IMG/VR virus record: IMGVR_UViG_3300011114_000641
Span: 1-26,490 of that record
Reading direction: 5' to 3' (one strand)
Origin: a virus
DNA: 26,490 nt
Shown: one piece after another, positions 15,511 through 22,181 of the stretch
How positions within the stretch are numbered: position 1 is the first letter of the stretch
Layout: each line of letters opens with the position of its first letter
Notes under the pieces: model-generated
Database searches by the model: none
What the model was told of the DNA's origin: nothing
The model's input: the letters and a program-made list of their open reading frames with translations, nothing else
Program-made: the position numbers and the translations under genes

Positions 15511-15738
15511 GCCTCAACGATTGAAGCGCCTCCATAAAAAACGGCGGAAACCCTAGCCTCCAAACCACTCACTCAGCCTCAACCGTTGAAGCGTTTTAAA
15601 AGTAACAGGCGCAAGCGTTGAAGCAAACTGCCTCAACGTCAAAACACGAAAACAGCCCAAAACGCACACTTACCCAGCAAAACCGGGCCTAAGTGTTGCT
15701 TCAACGTTTGCTTCAACGTGCCTCAACGTCTTGAAGCG
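15511..15738. repeat. Iteron-like cluster of GCYTCAACG / CGTTGAAGC sites
   Basis: Forward copies GC(C/T)TCAACG begin at 15511, 15576 (last base changed), 15630, 15698, 15710 and 15720. Reverse copies of the TTGAAGC core end at 15527, 15592, 15624 and 15737. Three of them pair head-to-head as compact palindromes (15511-15527, 15576-15592 and 15720-15737). A related pair, GCTTCACCCTTGAGGC, lies at 15439-15454. The repeated 9-mer in defined orientation looks like binding sites for one protein. Confidence 0.75.
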
Positions 15739-15835
15739 TTTGCATCTAGCCCAACAAAACCGGCCCTAACTTGCACCCATTTCGATGCTTTCGACTACAA
15801 ACTACCTCACCCAAAACACCCCCTCATTATCCCGC

Positions 15836-15862
15836 TTGACAGGCGCAAGCCGCTCAAATAAT
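15836..15862 (+). promoter_or_regulatory. Candidate promoter for the small-gene chain
   Basis: A perfect TTGACA (15836-15841) is followed 15 bp later by AATAAT (15857-15862). The spacing is shorter than ideal. Transcription would start near 15869 and run into the genes from 15911 onward. The bases after the -35 form ACAGGCGCAAGC, repeated at 15605 and, with one change, at 14479. Confidence 0.45.
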
Positions 15863-15910
15863 TTCCCCTCACTAACCCGACAAACCACACAAACAAAAGG
15901 CCCCGCCACC

Positions 15911-15997
15911 ATGACCAAGACCACCCTCCACGCCCTCTTCGCCGCCGTCACCGACGCCCACAACGCAGCCACCCGCGTCCTCCAGGCCACCCAATGA
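15911..15997 (+). CDS. 28-residue leader-like small protein
   Basis: The ATG at 15911 gives a 28-residue product beginning MTKTTLHALFAAVTDAHNAA. An AAAAGG element lies about 10 nt upstream, and the stop overlaps the next start as ATGA. The frame is open back to 15785, but that extension lacks a ribosome site and would cover the promoter. It may be a real micro-protein or mainly serve to load ribosomes for the next gene. Confidence 0.45.
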   Translation: MTKTTLHALFAAVTDAHNAATRVLQATQ

Positions 15998-16194
15998 CCC
16001 GCACCATAAACGCCCGCTTCGCCGGCACTTGCTCTTGCTCACGCCAGTTCGCGCAAGGTGCGCGGATCACCCTCGACGAACACAAGCGCGTCATAAGCTG
16101 CTTCGACTGCACCACCGCCCGCAAAACCGAGACAATGCGCCGCCTCCAAGCCGCCATCGACCCCACCCTTGACGCAACCCGCTCGCCCCTCTAG
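15994..16194 (+). CDS. Small zinc-ribbon-like protein
   Basis: This 66-residue protein has the pattern INARFAGTCSCSRQFAQGAR with a second pair at ISCFDC, that is Cys-x-Cys and Cys-x2-Cys about 20 residues apart. This matches a common phage small zinc-binding fold of the AKFAGxCxxC type. The C-terminal part is a basic helix (ARKTETMRRLQAAID). It is coupled to the preceding small ORF by ATGA. DNA or protein binding is likely, but the target is unknown. Confidence 0.7.
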   Translation: MTRTINARFAGTCSCSRQFAQGARITLDEHKRVISCFDCTTARKTETMRRLQAAIDPTLDATRSPL

Positions 16195-16227
16195 CCTCTC
16201 AAACAACACAAAAAGGACACCACCACC

Positions 16228-16971
16228 ATGAGCGCCTATCACAATGACCCCGCGATTAAATCGAAGCTGCTGGCTGATCTACAAGCCCACGCCGACGCCG
16301 ATCGGCTGGTCAAAGGCCAATACTGGGAAAACGGAAAAGGCTGCGCTGTCGGCTGTACGCTGCAAAGCTTGGGTGCAACGAGCAACGCTGACGATCACGC
16401 AGAATACGAAACGCGCCTCGGCATCCCGCAAATGCTGGCGCGGTTGGAAGATACAATTTTTGAAGGCTTGCCGAACACCGACGCGATGCGCTGGCCTATG
16501 CGCTTTAGTGCAGCGATTACACCCGGCGCGGATTTGTCGCGTGTCGGTTGGCACTGGCTGCACTGGCTACTGACCGATGGCTTGCCGCGTGTAAACGATG
16601 CGGCAGTGACGGCAGCAATAAAACAATGCGCTGACGTACTGCTGCCGCTGATGCGCGGTGAGTCTGTTGATCGTGTGGCGGCTGATGCGGCTTATGCGGC
16701 TTATGCGGCTGGTGCGGCTGGTGCGGCGGCTTATGCGGCGGCTTATGCGGCTGGTGCGGCTGGTGCGGCGGCTTATGCGGCGGCTTATGCGGCGGCTTCT
16801 GCGGCTTATGCGGCGGCTGATGCGGCTTATGCGGCGGCTCATGCGGCGGATGATGCGGCTGGTGCGGCTTATGCGGCTGATGCGGCCTATGCGGCGGCTG
16901 GTAAGGCTGATGCGGCGGCTTATCAACGCATGGCTAACAAATTAGTGCAGTTGCTGGAGGACGCGAAATGA
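16228..16971 (+). CDS. Phage/prophage protein of unknown function with expanded Ala-rich C-terminus
   Basis: This 247-residue protein has a globular N-terminal part of about 150 residues: LVKGQYWENGKGCAVGCTLQ, YETRLGIPQMLARLEDTIFE, GLPNTDAMRWPMRFSAAI and GADLSRVGWHWLHWLL. I recall this signature from uncharacterised phage and prophage proteins that often end in Ala-rich sequence. Residues about 150-235 are almost only Ala with Tyr, Gly and Asp in AAYAA units, coded by GCGGCTTAT-type repeats. A short normal helix closes the protein (QRMANKLVQLLEDAK). The start has an AAAAAGGA site. Its stop overlaps the next gene as ATGA. Function is unknown. Confidence 0.75.
   Translation: MSAYHNDPAIKSKLLADLQAHADADRLVKGQYWENGKGCAVGCTLQSLGATSNADDHAEYETRLGIPQMLARLEDTIFEGLPNTDAMRWPMRFSAAITPGADLSRVGWHWLHWLLTDGLPRVNDAAVTAAIKQCADVLLPLMRGESVDRVAADAAYAAYAAGAAGAAAYAAAYAAGAAGAAAYAAAYAAASAAYAAADAAYAAAHAADDAAGAAYAADAAYAAAGKADAAAYQRMANKLVQLLEDAK
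16676..16918 (+). repeat. Ala-coding tandem repeat with a perfect 42-bp duplication
   Basis: The stretch is made of GCGGCT triplet pairs interrupted by TAT, GGT, GAT, TCT or CAT. Within it, a 42-bp unit starting GCTGGTGCGGCTGGTGCG is exactly duplicated in tandem at 16708-16749 and 16750-16791. All period lengths are multiples of three, so copy changes alter repeat number without a frameshift. Confidence 0.9.
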
Positions 16972-17051
16972 TCCGCCAGTACATCACCACCGCCATCGCA
17001 GCCATAGCCCTGGCGTTCTTGTTCTTCGCGCTCTGGGTCGCCACGCCATGA
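16968..17051 (+). CDS. 27-residue single-helix membrane micro-protein
   Basis: The frame codes 27 residues, MIRQYITTAIAAIALAFLFF followed by ALWVATP. Positively charged N-terminus and one hydrophobic helix predict an inner-membrane micro-protein. Both ends overlap neighbours as ATGA (16968 and 17048), and a GGAGG site lies 8 nt upstream, which strongly supports translation. It could disturb the membrane or bind a host membrane protein; the function is unknown. Confidence 0.65.
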   Translation: MIRQYITTAIAAIALAFLFFALWVATP

Positions 17052-17320
17052 GCAAAACAACCAGCCACATCCTCGAAACCACTTTTGAGTTTTCCGAAGA
17101 AATCGAAAGCCACATAAAGCTGACCTACTTCTACACGCCCCCCGCGCCACAGCGAGGTGCGTCATATGCGAACGGAGGCGAGCCGCCCGAAGCGCCCGAG
17201 GTCGAGACGATTGCCCTTGAAGTAGACGGCAAGCCAGCCACCTCAGATCAGTTCGACATCGCTCAAACCAGCGACAGCCTCTGGGATAAAATGATTGAAC
17301 ACGCGGAAAACAGCCTATGA
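17048..17320 (+). CDS. Small conserved phage protein, unknown function
   Basis: This 90-residue protein starts MSKTTSHILETTFEFSEEIE, has a Pro-rich middle (YTPPAPQRGASYANGGEPPE, then APEVETIALEVDGKP) and a helical C-terminus. The beta-strand/Pro pattern followed by ExxxIxxLEVDG resembles small proteins found in lambdoid and other early regions with no known role. Both ends overlap neighbours as ATGA. Confidence 0.65.
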   Translation: MSKTTSHILETTFEFSEEIESHIKLTYFYTPPAPQRGASYANGGEPPEAPEVETIALEVDGKPATSDQFDIAQTSDSLWDKMIEHAENSL

Positions 17321-17517
17321 AACGCAGCAAAAAAACAATGGCAACCCACCCGCCCTCTGCCGCCGAAGCCGCCGACAAAGCCGCGAGGAAGGTGGGTCAG
17401 GTGCAATACCGCCGTGGACGCCCGCCCCCAGATTTCGACTGGGCCACCGTCACGCCAGAGGCCCGCGCCGCCGCCATCAAAGCGTTCAAAGAAAAGACAA
17501 AAGGCAAAAATCCATGA
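17317..17517 (+). CDS. Small basic protein, unknown function
   Basis: This 66-residue protein is rich in Lys, Arg and Ala. It has PPSAAEAADKAARKVGQVQY, a basic YRRGRPPPDF core and the helix TPEARAAAIKAFKEKTKGK. The charge suggests nucleic acid binding. It overlaps both neighbours by 4 bp (ATGA). No family is recognised. Confidence 0.6.
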   Translation: MKRSKKTMATHPPSAAEAADKAARKVGQVQYRRGRPPPDFDWATVTPEARAAAIKAFKEKTKGKNP

Positions 17518-17690
17518 AAATACAGATGTGCCTCGACTGCCGTCACGCACACTGGCCCCAGCACTCTGCGGGTGAGTGTCACGCGCCCACCGCCCCGCCC
17601 GACACCACCACCCAGGACGCCCGCGCCCAAGGTGGCCCATGCGGCAACGCCGGCATTTTATGGGAGAAAACCAATGACGAAAATACTTAA
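17514..17690 (+). CDS. Small Cys-rich (zinc-ribbon-like) protein
   Basis: This 58-residue protein starts MKIQMCLDCRHAHWPQHSAG and has Cys6-x2-Cys9, Cys22 and Cys43, with several His residues nearby, so a zinc site is plausible. The ATG at 17514 overlaps the upstream stop as ATGA. The frame is also open upstream to 17295, but that would double-cover the previous gene. The gene overlaps the next by 17 bp. Confidence 0.6.
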   Translation: MKIQMCLDCRHAHWPQHSAGECHAPTAPPDTTTQDARAQGGPCGNAGILWEKTNDENT

Positions 17691-17793
17691 CGCCCTCCGC
17701 GCCCTGTTTACACGCCCAGCACCGCCCACCCTCGCCCAGCGCCTGGTCGCAGTCCACATCAACGCCACGACCCCGCGAAGGATCATAGGATGA
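17674..17793 (+). CDS. 39-residue basic micro-protein
   Basis: The ATG at 17674 follows GGGAG at a good distance and codes 39 residues, MTKILNALRALFTRPAPPTL with a basic C-terminus (TPRRIIG). The N-terminal helix is amphipathic. The stop overlaps the next start as ATGA. Supported by its ribosome site and coupling only. Confidence 0.5.
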   Translation: MTKILNALRALFTRPAPPTLAQRLVAVHINATTPRRIIG

Positions 17794-18065
17794 ACGACGA
17801 CGATCTGACCGCAAAAGAAAAAGCCCGCCTCCGCGCCGAGTGGGAGGCAACCCTTACGCCGCAGGACCGCATCGAGATCACCGCCTACATGAGCAAGCTG
17901 GGTGCGATGGGTGGCCTACGCCGTGGACGCCGCAAGGTGCGCGGCGACTCAGAGTATTATCGCCAGCTAGGCGCCGCGAACAATACCAACATGGAAGCCG
18001 CCCGCGCCGGCAGAGCCAGGAAGAAAGCTGAACGCGACAAGGCAAAGCAGGAGGACAAGCCATGA
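17790..18065 (+). CDS. Small charged helical protein, unknown function
   Basis: This 91-residue protein starts MNDDDLTAKEKARLRAEWEA and contains ITAYMSKLGAMGGLRRGRRK, then GDSEYYRQLGAANN and a Lys/Arg/Ala-rich tail. A helix-turn with basic residues could bind nucleic acid. It has an AAGGA site and overlaps both neighbours by 4 bp. No confident family. Confidence 0.65.
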   Translation: MNDDDLTAKEKARLRAEWEATLTPQDRIEITAYMSKLGAMGGLRRGRRKVRGDSEYYRQLGAANNTNMEAARAGRARKKAERDKAKQEDKP

Positions 18066-18343
18066 CCCGCGAACCGACTGAGATGGAGACGAGGGTATCC
18101 GCCGTCCTCATGGAACTGGCTATGGAATACATCACCACCCCCGCGTGGGTTGAACAGTCATGGCAGCAATCAAACGAAGGCCGCGCCCATTATATTAAAA
18201 CGGCCCGCGCTGCGATTCGGGCGATGCGGGTGCCGACGACTGAGATGCTGCGTGATGCGCTGTTTGGTATGCCGGTACGCACGGAGCCAGCGGCTGCGAT
18301 CTGGGAAGTGTTGATCGACGCAGCCTCGCCGCAGGAGGAGTAG
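18062..18343 (+). CDS. Small conserved phage protein, unknown function
   Basis: This 93-residue helical protein has ARAAIRAMRVPTTEMLRDAL and IWEVLIDAASPQEE, a pattern common in uncharacterised phage and prophage proteins. The last codons (Ala-Ala-Ser-Pro-Gln-Glu-Glu) also form the ribosome site of the next gene. The same 19-bp sequence ends the gene at 25321. It overlaps the upstream stop as ATGA. Confidence 0.7.
   Translation: MTREPTEMETRVSAVLMELAMEYITTPAWVEQSWQQSNEGRAHYIKTARAAIRAMRVPTTEMLRDALFGMPVRTEPAAAIWEVLIDAASPQEE
18319..18337 (+). repeat. Copy 1 of 19-bp gene-end/ribosome-site repeat
   Basis: CGCAGCCTCGCCGCAGGAG is identical to 25653-25671. In both places it codes (A)ASPQE at a C-terminus and supplies GCAGGAG exactly 6 nt before the next start codon. 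Confidence 0.9.
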
Positions 18344-18613
18344 GTGACGATCAAAGAACCACAAGCGTCAATCTTTGATATTGTAGATGCGCCGCGCAGT
18401 TGGGAAAGCGCATGGCAAGGGATGCCTGAGTTCAAAATGGATGCAATAGAGCCGTTTCAGACAATAAAAATTAGCTTTGATTCGCAGGAAGATGTTGAAA
18501 GATTTGCGGCCCTGATTGGGCAAAAAATTACAAGAAAAACAACTTGGATTTGGTTTCCGAAACGAGAAAAGCATCTAGCTCCTTCTAATTACAGGTACGT
18601 CGATGAATCCTGA
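18344..18613 (+). CDS. Small conserved phage protein preceding the glycosyltransferase
   Basis: This 89-residue protein starts with GTG immediately after the upstream stop and has a strong GCAGGAG site 6 nt before it. The core IKISFDSQEDVERFAALIGQ followed by KITRKTTWIWFP is a familiar motif in phage hypotheticals, sometimes near DNA-modification or ParB-like genes; I do not know its activity. Its base composition is more AT-rich than the small genes to its left, matching the following glycosyltransferase, with which it overlaps by 11 bp. Confidence 0.7.
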   Translation: MTIKEPQASIFDIVDAPRSWESAWQGMPEFKMDAIEPFQTIKISFDSQEDVERFAALIGQKITRKTTWIWFPKREKHLAPSNYRYVDES

Positions 18614-19463
18614 GTACCCTATCTACATTCCGTCAAAGGGTCGGTGGATGTCGCGCTTGACTGTAAAAAACCTAACTGCAAAAGGTGTGCCGTTCCGCGT
18701 TGTTGTTGAGCCAAATGAATACGCAAATTATGCAGCCGTAATTGAGGAGTCAAAACTATTGCGGTTGGACGAAAATCTTAGTGAACTTGAAAAAGGTTCT
18801 GTCCCGGTTAGAAATTGGATATGGAATCACGCGCTTGCAGAGGGTCATAAAAGGTACTGGTTAATTGACGACAACATTAGTCAGTTCTACCGCCTCAACC
18901 GCAACACAGCCGTACCTGTAGACAGCGGAACCATCTTTCGTTGTGTCGAGAATTTTACTGATCGCTACAGCAATGTTGCTTTTAGCGGAATGAACCATCT
19001 CGGTTTTGCTCGTGCGCGGCGCAAATCATCTGCCAATTTGGCTCCGTTCCGCTTTAACGCTCGAATTTATTCAATGACTCTTATAAACAGCGCCGTCCCC
19101 TACCGCTGGCGTGGACGCTACAATGAGGACACCGATATCATTTTACGCGCCCTTAAAGACAAGTGGGGAACGATCCTTTTTAATGCGTTTTTAGGCGACA
19201 AAGCGGAAACGATGAAAATGAAAGGCGGCAACACCGACACAATTTACAATACTGGAGACAATCGGCGGGCCTTCGCTGAAAGCCTAGCGGCACAACATCC
19301 TGATGTTGCGCGTGTAACGTGGAAGTTTAATAGATGGCACCATGAGGTGGACTATTCCGCATTTAAGGATAACGACCCACAACTCCGCGATGGCCTTGTG
19401 ATGCCGTCTGGCATTAACAATTACGGGATGAAACTTGTTCGCATGAATGGCACCGCAGGATGA
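18603..19463 (+). CDS. TET-associated-type glycosyltransferase (TAGT-like)
   Basis: This 286-residue protein begins NPEYPIYIPSKGRW (residues 2-15) and contains VPVRNWIWNHALAEGHKRYW, then LIDDN at 87-91 (a DxD-like sugar-nucleotide site), GRYNEDTDI near 171-179, and GGNTDTIYN from 208. These motifs match the phage glycosyltransferases found beside TET/JBP dioxygenases, which add sugars to hydroxymethylated DNA bases. No TET-like or hydroxymethylase gene lies in this window, so the acceptor is unknown. The gene overlaps the preceding one. Base composition is AT-richer than the surrounding early region, suggesting later acquisition. Family assignment is from memory but the motif match is strong. 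Confidence 0.8.
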   Translation: MNPEYPIYIPSKGRWMSRLTVKNLTAKGVPFRVVVEPNEYANYAAVIEESKLLRLDENLSELEKGSVPVRNWIWNHALAEGHKRYWLIDDNISQFYRLNRNTAVPVDSGTIFRCVENFTDRYSNVAFSGMNHLGFARARRKSSANLAPFRFNARIYSMTLINSAVPYRWRGRYNEDTDIILRALKDKWGTILFNAFLGDKAETMKMKGGNTDTIYNTGDNRRAFAESLAAQHPDVARVTWKFNRWHHEVDYSAFKDNDPQLRDGLVMPSGINNYGMKLVRMNGTAG

Positions 19464-19482
19464 ATAGAAGCAGGAGGATTAA

Positions 19483-20007
19483 ATGATCGCCTCCCTCCCA
19501 TTTCACAAATACGTATACGTCGATAGCAGCCATATCCGCACCAACGGCAAAGGCTTCGAGCCAGCAGTATGGTTCGGCCTGGTCAGCCAGTACGGGCGCA
19601 CCTGGGGGCTGAATGTGCTGCTGGAGTGTGGCGCTATCTACCGCAGCCTACCGCCCCATGCCATTGCGTTTCGCAGATGCCCAGTAGTGCCGTGGACAAT
19701 CCAAAACGCCCAGCTATGGGATTGCTACGCCGACAAGTTCCAACTTCACGAATATGCTTATCTCCGCGCAATGCGCGTAAAGACCAGGAACAATTATGGC
19801 GATTATCTATTCACCGCCTCGTTTACAGACGATGGGTTTACACGCTCACCAGAGCAGCAAAAAGAGTTCAGTTTTATTGAGCTAGACAATGGACGCCTGA
19901 CAATTCAGCCAACCAACCGCACGCTATTCGAGGACAAGTCGTTCACCGTGGACACTGGCCCGCCGACAGACATAGTGACGCAGACAGAGGTATGGTCGTG
20001 CGAGTAA
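19483..20007 (+). CDS. Conserved phage protein, unknown function
   Basis: This 174-residue protein contains VDSSHIRTNGKGFEPAVWFG, GRTWGLNVLLECGAIYRSLP and FSFIELDNGRLTIQPTNRTL, motifs I know from a widespread group of uncharacterised phage proteins. It has a perfect AGGAGG site before the ATG. The pattern is beta-rich and Trp-rich. It follows the glycosyltransferase, so a linked role is possible but unproven. Its TAA stop abuts the stop of the opposite-strand gene without a gap. Confidence 0.75.
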   Translation: MIASLPFHKYVYVDSSHIRTNGKGFEPAVWFGLVSQYGRTWGLNVLLECGAIYRSLPPHAIAFRRCPVVPWTIQNAQLWDCYADKFQLHEYAYLRAMRVKTRNNYGDYLFTASFTDDGFTRSPEQQKEFSFIELDNGRLTIQPTNRTLFEDKSFTVDTGPPTDIVTQTEVWSCE

Positions 20008-20241
20008 TCACTTCCACCACCAGCGCCCCTCTACCACGCGCCCAGCGATGCTTAGGAATGTGCCTACGCACAAGCACAGGCTCATAAAAAAAATAGTCCA
20101 CTGCGCTGCGTTACCAACTAACCCTGCCCGATAGGCCACACCGGCAACCCATTGTGCTGCGGCGCAAAACAGCAACGTGTTAAGCACAATCAGTGCGATG
20201 GCACAGAACATCGCGGCAATAGCTTGAAGATCGTCTCTCAT
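20008..20241 (-). CDS. Two-helix small membrane protein
   Basis: The start at 20241 (MRDDLQAIAAMFCAIALIVL) is chosen over one four codons upstream, because it has a strong GGAGGAAGG site and overlaps the primase-helicase stop as ATGA. The 77-residue protein has two hydrophobic helices (about residues 8-34 and 48-66) with a short Trp/Lys end (GRWWWK). Two helices and small size are holin-like, but there is no adjacent lysis gene, so function remains open. Confidence 0.65.
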   Translation of the reverse strand: MRDDLQAIAAMFCAIALIVLNTLLFCAAAQWVAGVAYRAGLVGNAAQWTIFFMSLCLCVGTFLSIAGRVVEGRWWWK

Positions 20242-22172
20242 ACCTTCCTCCACTCCTTGATCCCCGCCGCTTTAATCAGCCGGCGCTGTTGCAGCTTGTC
20301 CATCGTCCTGCGCCATGCTTGCCGCTGGGTGCCTACGCTGCCCTCAGTAAACAGCGCCCGCAGTTCGTCCTCTTGCAGCACCAAGCCGTCAGCCAGCGCG
20401 TCGATCACCATCTGCTCATAGACCGACAGCTTGCCCACCGCGTCCTTAATGACCTTCACGCTATCGTACCACCCCGCGACCAGACTACTCACCTCGTCGC
20501 CGTCCTCGTCGCGTCCCAGCACGATCTTGGTCAGGTCGAAGTGTTGCGCCAGCAGCTTGTCGCCGTCCTTTTGTTTCAGCACTTCCAACTGCGCCGACAT
20601 GCCCTCCGCGTCAGGACGATACACGCCCAGCAGATAGTCCACGTTAGCAGTCAGGGCAGATGAGCCGCGAGGCCGCTCAGAGGCAGAGTGTCCCGTGTGA
20701 TGGATCACCAGCACACTCGCCCCAAACGCAGAGCGCAGATGCAAATTGATAAGCCGCAGATAGTCGCTAATGTCGCTGGCGCTGTTCTCGTCCCCGGCAA
20801 ACGTCTGCGACAAGGTATCCACCACGATCAGGCTAGGCTTGAAGGTCAGCGCACTGATAGCATCGCGCAGCGCAACGATCCGCTCCTCGACAGTCAGCAG
20901 CAGTGGCGTGACGCACACCGCAAAGTTCGTCGCCAACATCCGCTTGTTTTGTTTATGCCAAGCACTGACACGCCGCGAGATACCAGCACCGCCCTCCGCC
21001 GCGACATAGACCACGCCGCCGGCATTGGTCTTGCGCCCACACCACGCCATGTCGTGCGCCAAGTGCAAACACAGATCGAGCGCCAAAAAGCTCTTGAACG
21101 TGCCACTGGCCCCAAACAGGATGCCCATGCTATCAGCCGGGATCAGCGCCTTGACGCACCAGCGCACCGACTTCGCAGCCTCCTCTAACTGGGTGAGCGT
21201 CAGAAGCAGCCCTGCCGTCGCAGGAGTAGAGGAGGGGATCACATCCTCTGCCGCAGCATCAACGCGCTGCTTGTGACGCTCCGCGCCCGCAACCATGCGG
21301 GGTATCTCGTCATACCTAGACCGCCACCGCGCTAACTCAGCTTCGGTATCTGGCCTATGGGCCATCATTATGCCACGCACATGCTCGACTACCGCGCCGG
21401 GATGCAGCCCGCCCGCGACCAGCTTGCCTGTCAGCTTCAGCAGCGGGTCATGGTAAGACCGATCATCCACATCATCAGCCGTCAGCAGCGCGATAAGGCT
21501 TGCATGGTCGGAACCGCTCTCGTTGTGCTGCCTGACCTTTGGCGCAGACATGCCAGCGCGAACCCGCTCTAGGTCGATGCCAAACACGGCACAGGCGTCA
21601 GCAAGGCTATACCGCGCCTCTGGGTTGCTCTGCTCCAGACGCACCGCCCAAGGCCCGCTATTGCGAGGCTTTAGGTTGCTACCCACCGGCAGACGCACAT
21701 AGCGCACTCGGTTGTTGCCGCTGATGTCAGCTTTAGCCATGAAGCCAGCCGCCGACATATCGCCCATAACCGCGTCGATCAGCGCACCGTTTACACAGTC
21801 TGGATCGTCGGCATCCAGCCAGACGCCGATCTGCCGCTTGCCGGGACTGGTCTCGATCACATAACTGACGCGCCCAACGAGATCATCAGGATTGCAATCG
21901 TCAGCGACCAGCACCGCCAGCCGCAAGAATGTCAGCTTGCTACGCCGAAACCGCGCCTGATCGTCTAGCCCTGATAGGACGGCAGTTGAGACATAGGTGT
22001 TCTGGTCGCGGCAGCGGTCAATCGTCTGCGCTTGTGCTGGCTTGCCATGATACGCCCTGCCGTCCCATGCAGCCGCAGGACTGTTAGGATCACCAGCGTA
22101 GCTGCACACCCAGCAATACTGCTCACCGTCTAGCTTGCCCGCAAGCAAGCTGAGAAATTCGCTATTCTCCAC
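20238..22172 (-). CDS. Primase-helicase (RepB-like primase domain plus RepA-like AAA helicase)
   Basis: The start is GTG at 22172 with AGGGG upstream. The N-terminal part (about 1-200) resembles RepB-type primases: FLRLAVLVADDCN with an Asp pair at 91-92, TSPGKRQIGVWLD at 109-120, and GNNRVRYVRLPVGSN. The C-terminal half is a RecA-like helicase: Walker A GASGTFKS at 354-361, AAEGGAG at 391-397, Walker B LIVVD at 448-452 and VLVIHHTGH at 487-495. The last 90 residues look like a winged helix (VYEQMVIDALADGLVLQEDE). It should prime and unwind DNA at the phage origin. It lies in a short leftward unit with the regulator upstream. Confidence 0.87.
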   Translation of the reverse strand: MENSEFLSLLAGKLDGEQYCWVCSYAGDPNSPAAAWDGRAYHGKPAQAQTIDRCRDQNTYVSTAVLSGLDDQARFRRSKLTFLRLAVLVADDCNPDDLVGRVSYVIETSPGKRQIGVWLDADDPDCVNGALIDAVMGDMSAAGFMAKADISGNNRVRYVRLPVGSNLKPRNSGPWAVRLEQSNPEARYSLADACAVFGIDLERVRAGMSAPKVRQHNESGSDHASLIALLTADDVDDRSYHDPLLKLTGKLVAGGLHPGAVVEHVRGIMMAHRPDTEAELARWRSRYDEIPRMVAGAERHKQRVDAAAEDVIPSSTPATAGLLLTLTQLEEAAKSVRWCVKALIPADSMGILFGASGTFKSFLALDLCLHLAHDMAWCGRKTNAGGVVYVAAEGGAGISRRVSAWHKQNKRMLATNFAVCVTPLLLTVEERIVALRDAISALTFKPSLIVVDTLSQTFAGDENSASDISDYLRLINLHLRSAFGASVLVIHHTGHSASERPRGSSALTANVDYLLGVYRPDAEGMSAQLEVLKQKDGDKLLAQHFDLTKIVLGRDEDGDEVSSLVAGWYDSVKVIKDAVGKLSVYEQMVIDALADGLVLQEDELRALFTEGSVGTQRQAWRRTMDKLQQRRLIKAAGIKEWRKV

Positions 22173-22181
22173 GCCAGTCCC

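Larger units (their letters stand above)
15318..15910. other. Non-coding, repeat-rich region (candidate origin or regulatory region)
   Basis: I find no convincing gene in this roughly 590-bp stretch. A frame from 15274 to 15537 is open, but it is a Pro/Gly/Ala-rich product of the local repeats and overlaps the 58-residue gene. From left to right it holds GC-rich short repeats (15341-15428), a strong hairpin (15451-15484), ten copies of a GCYTCAACG half-site in both orientations (15511-15738), two copies of a 20-bp element (15673 and 15750), and a candidate promoter (15836-15862). This density of ordered repeats is typical of replication origins or multi-operator control regions. Confidence 0.6.

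Noticed and set aside
15274-15537. Plus-strand 87-residue Pro/Gly/Ala-rich frame
   Set aside because: It overlaps the 58-residue gene in another frame, lacks a good ribosome site and is built from short DNA repeats. Not fully excluded.
15511-15738. CRISPR-like array
   Set aside because: Repeats are only 9 bp, occur in both orientations and have irregular spacing; no cas genes are present.
16567-16926. Minus-strand Arg/Ser/Ile repeat frame and a plus-strand Leu/Met/Arg repeat frame at 16658-16945
   Set aside because: Both are shadows of the Ala-coding repeat; only the Ala frame has a globular N-terminus and ribosome site.
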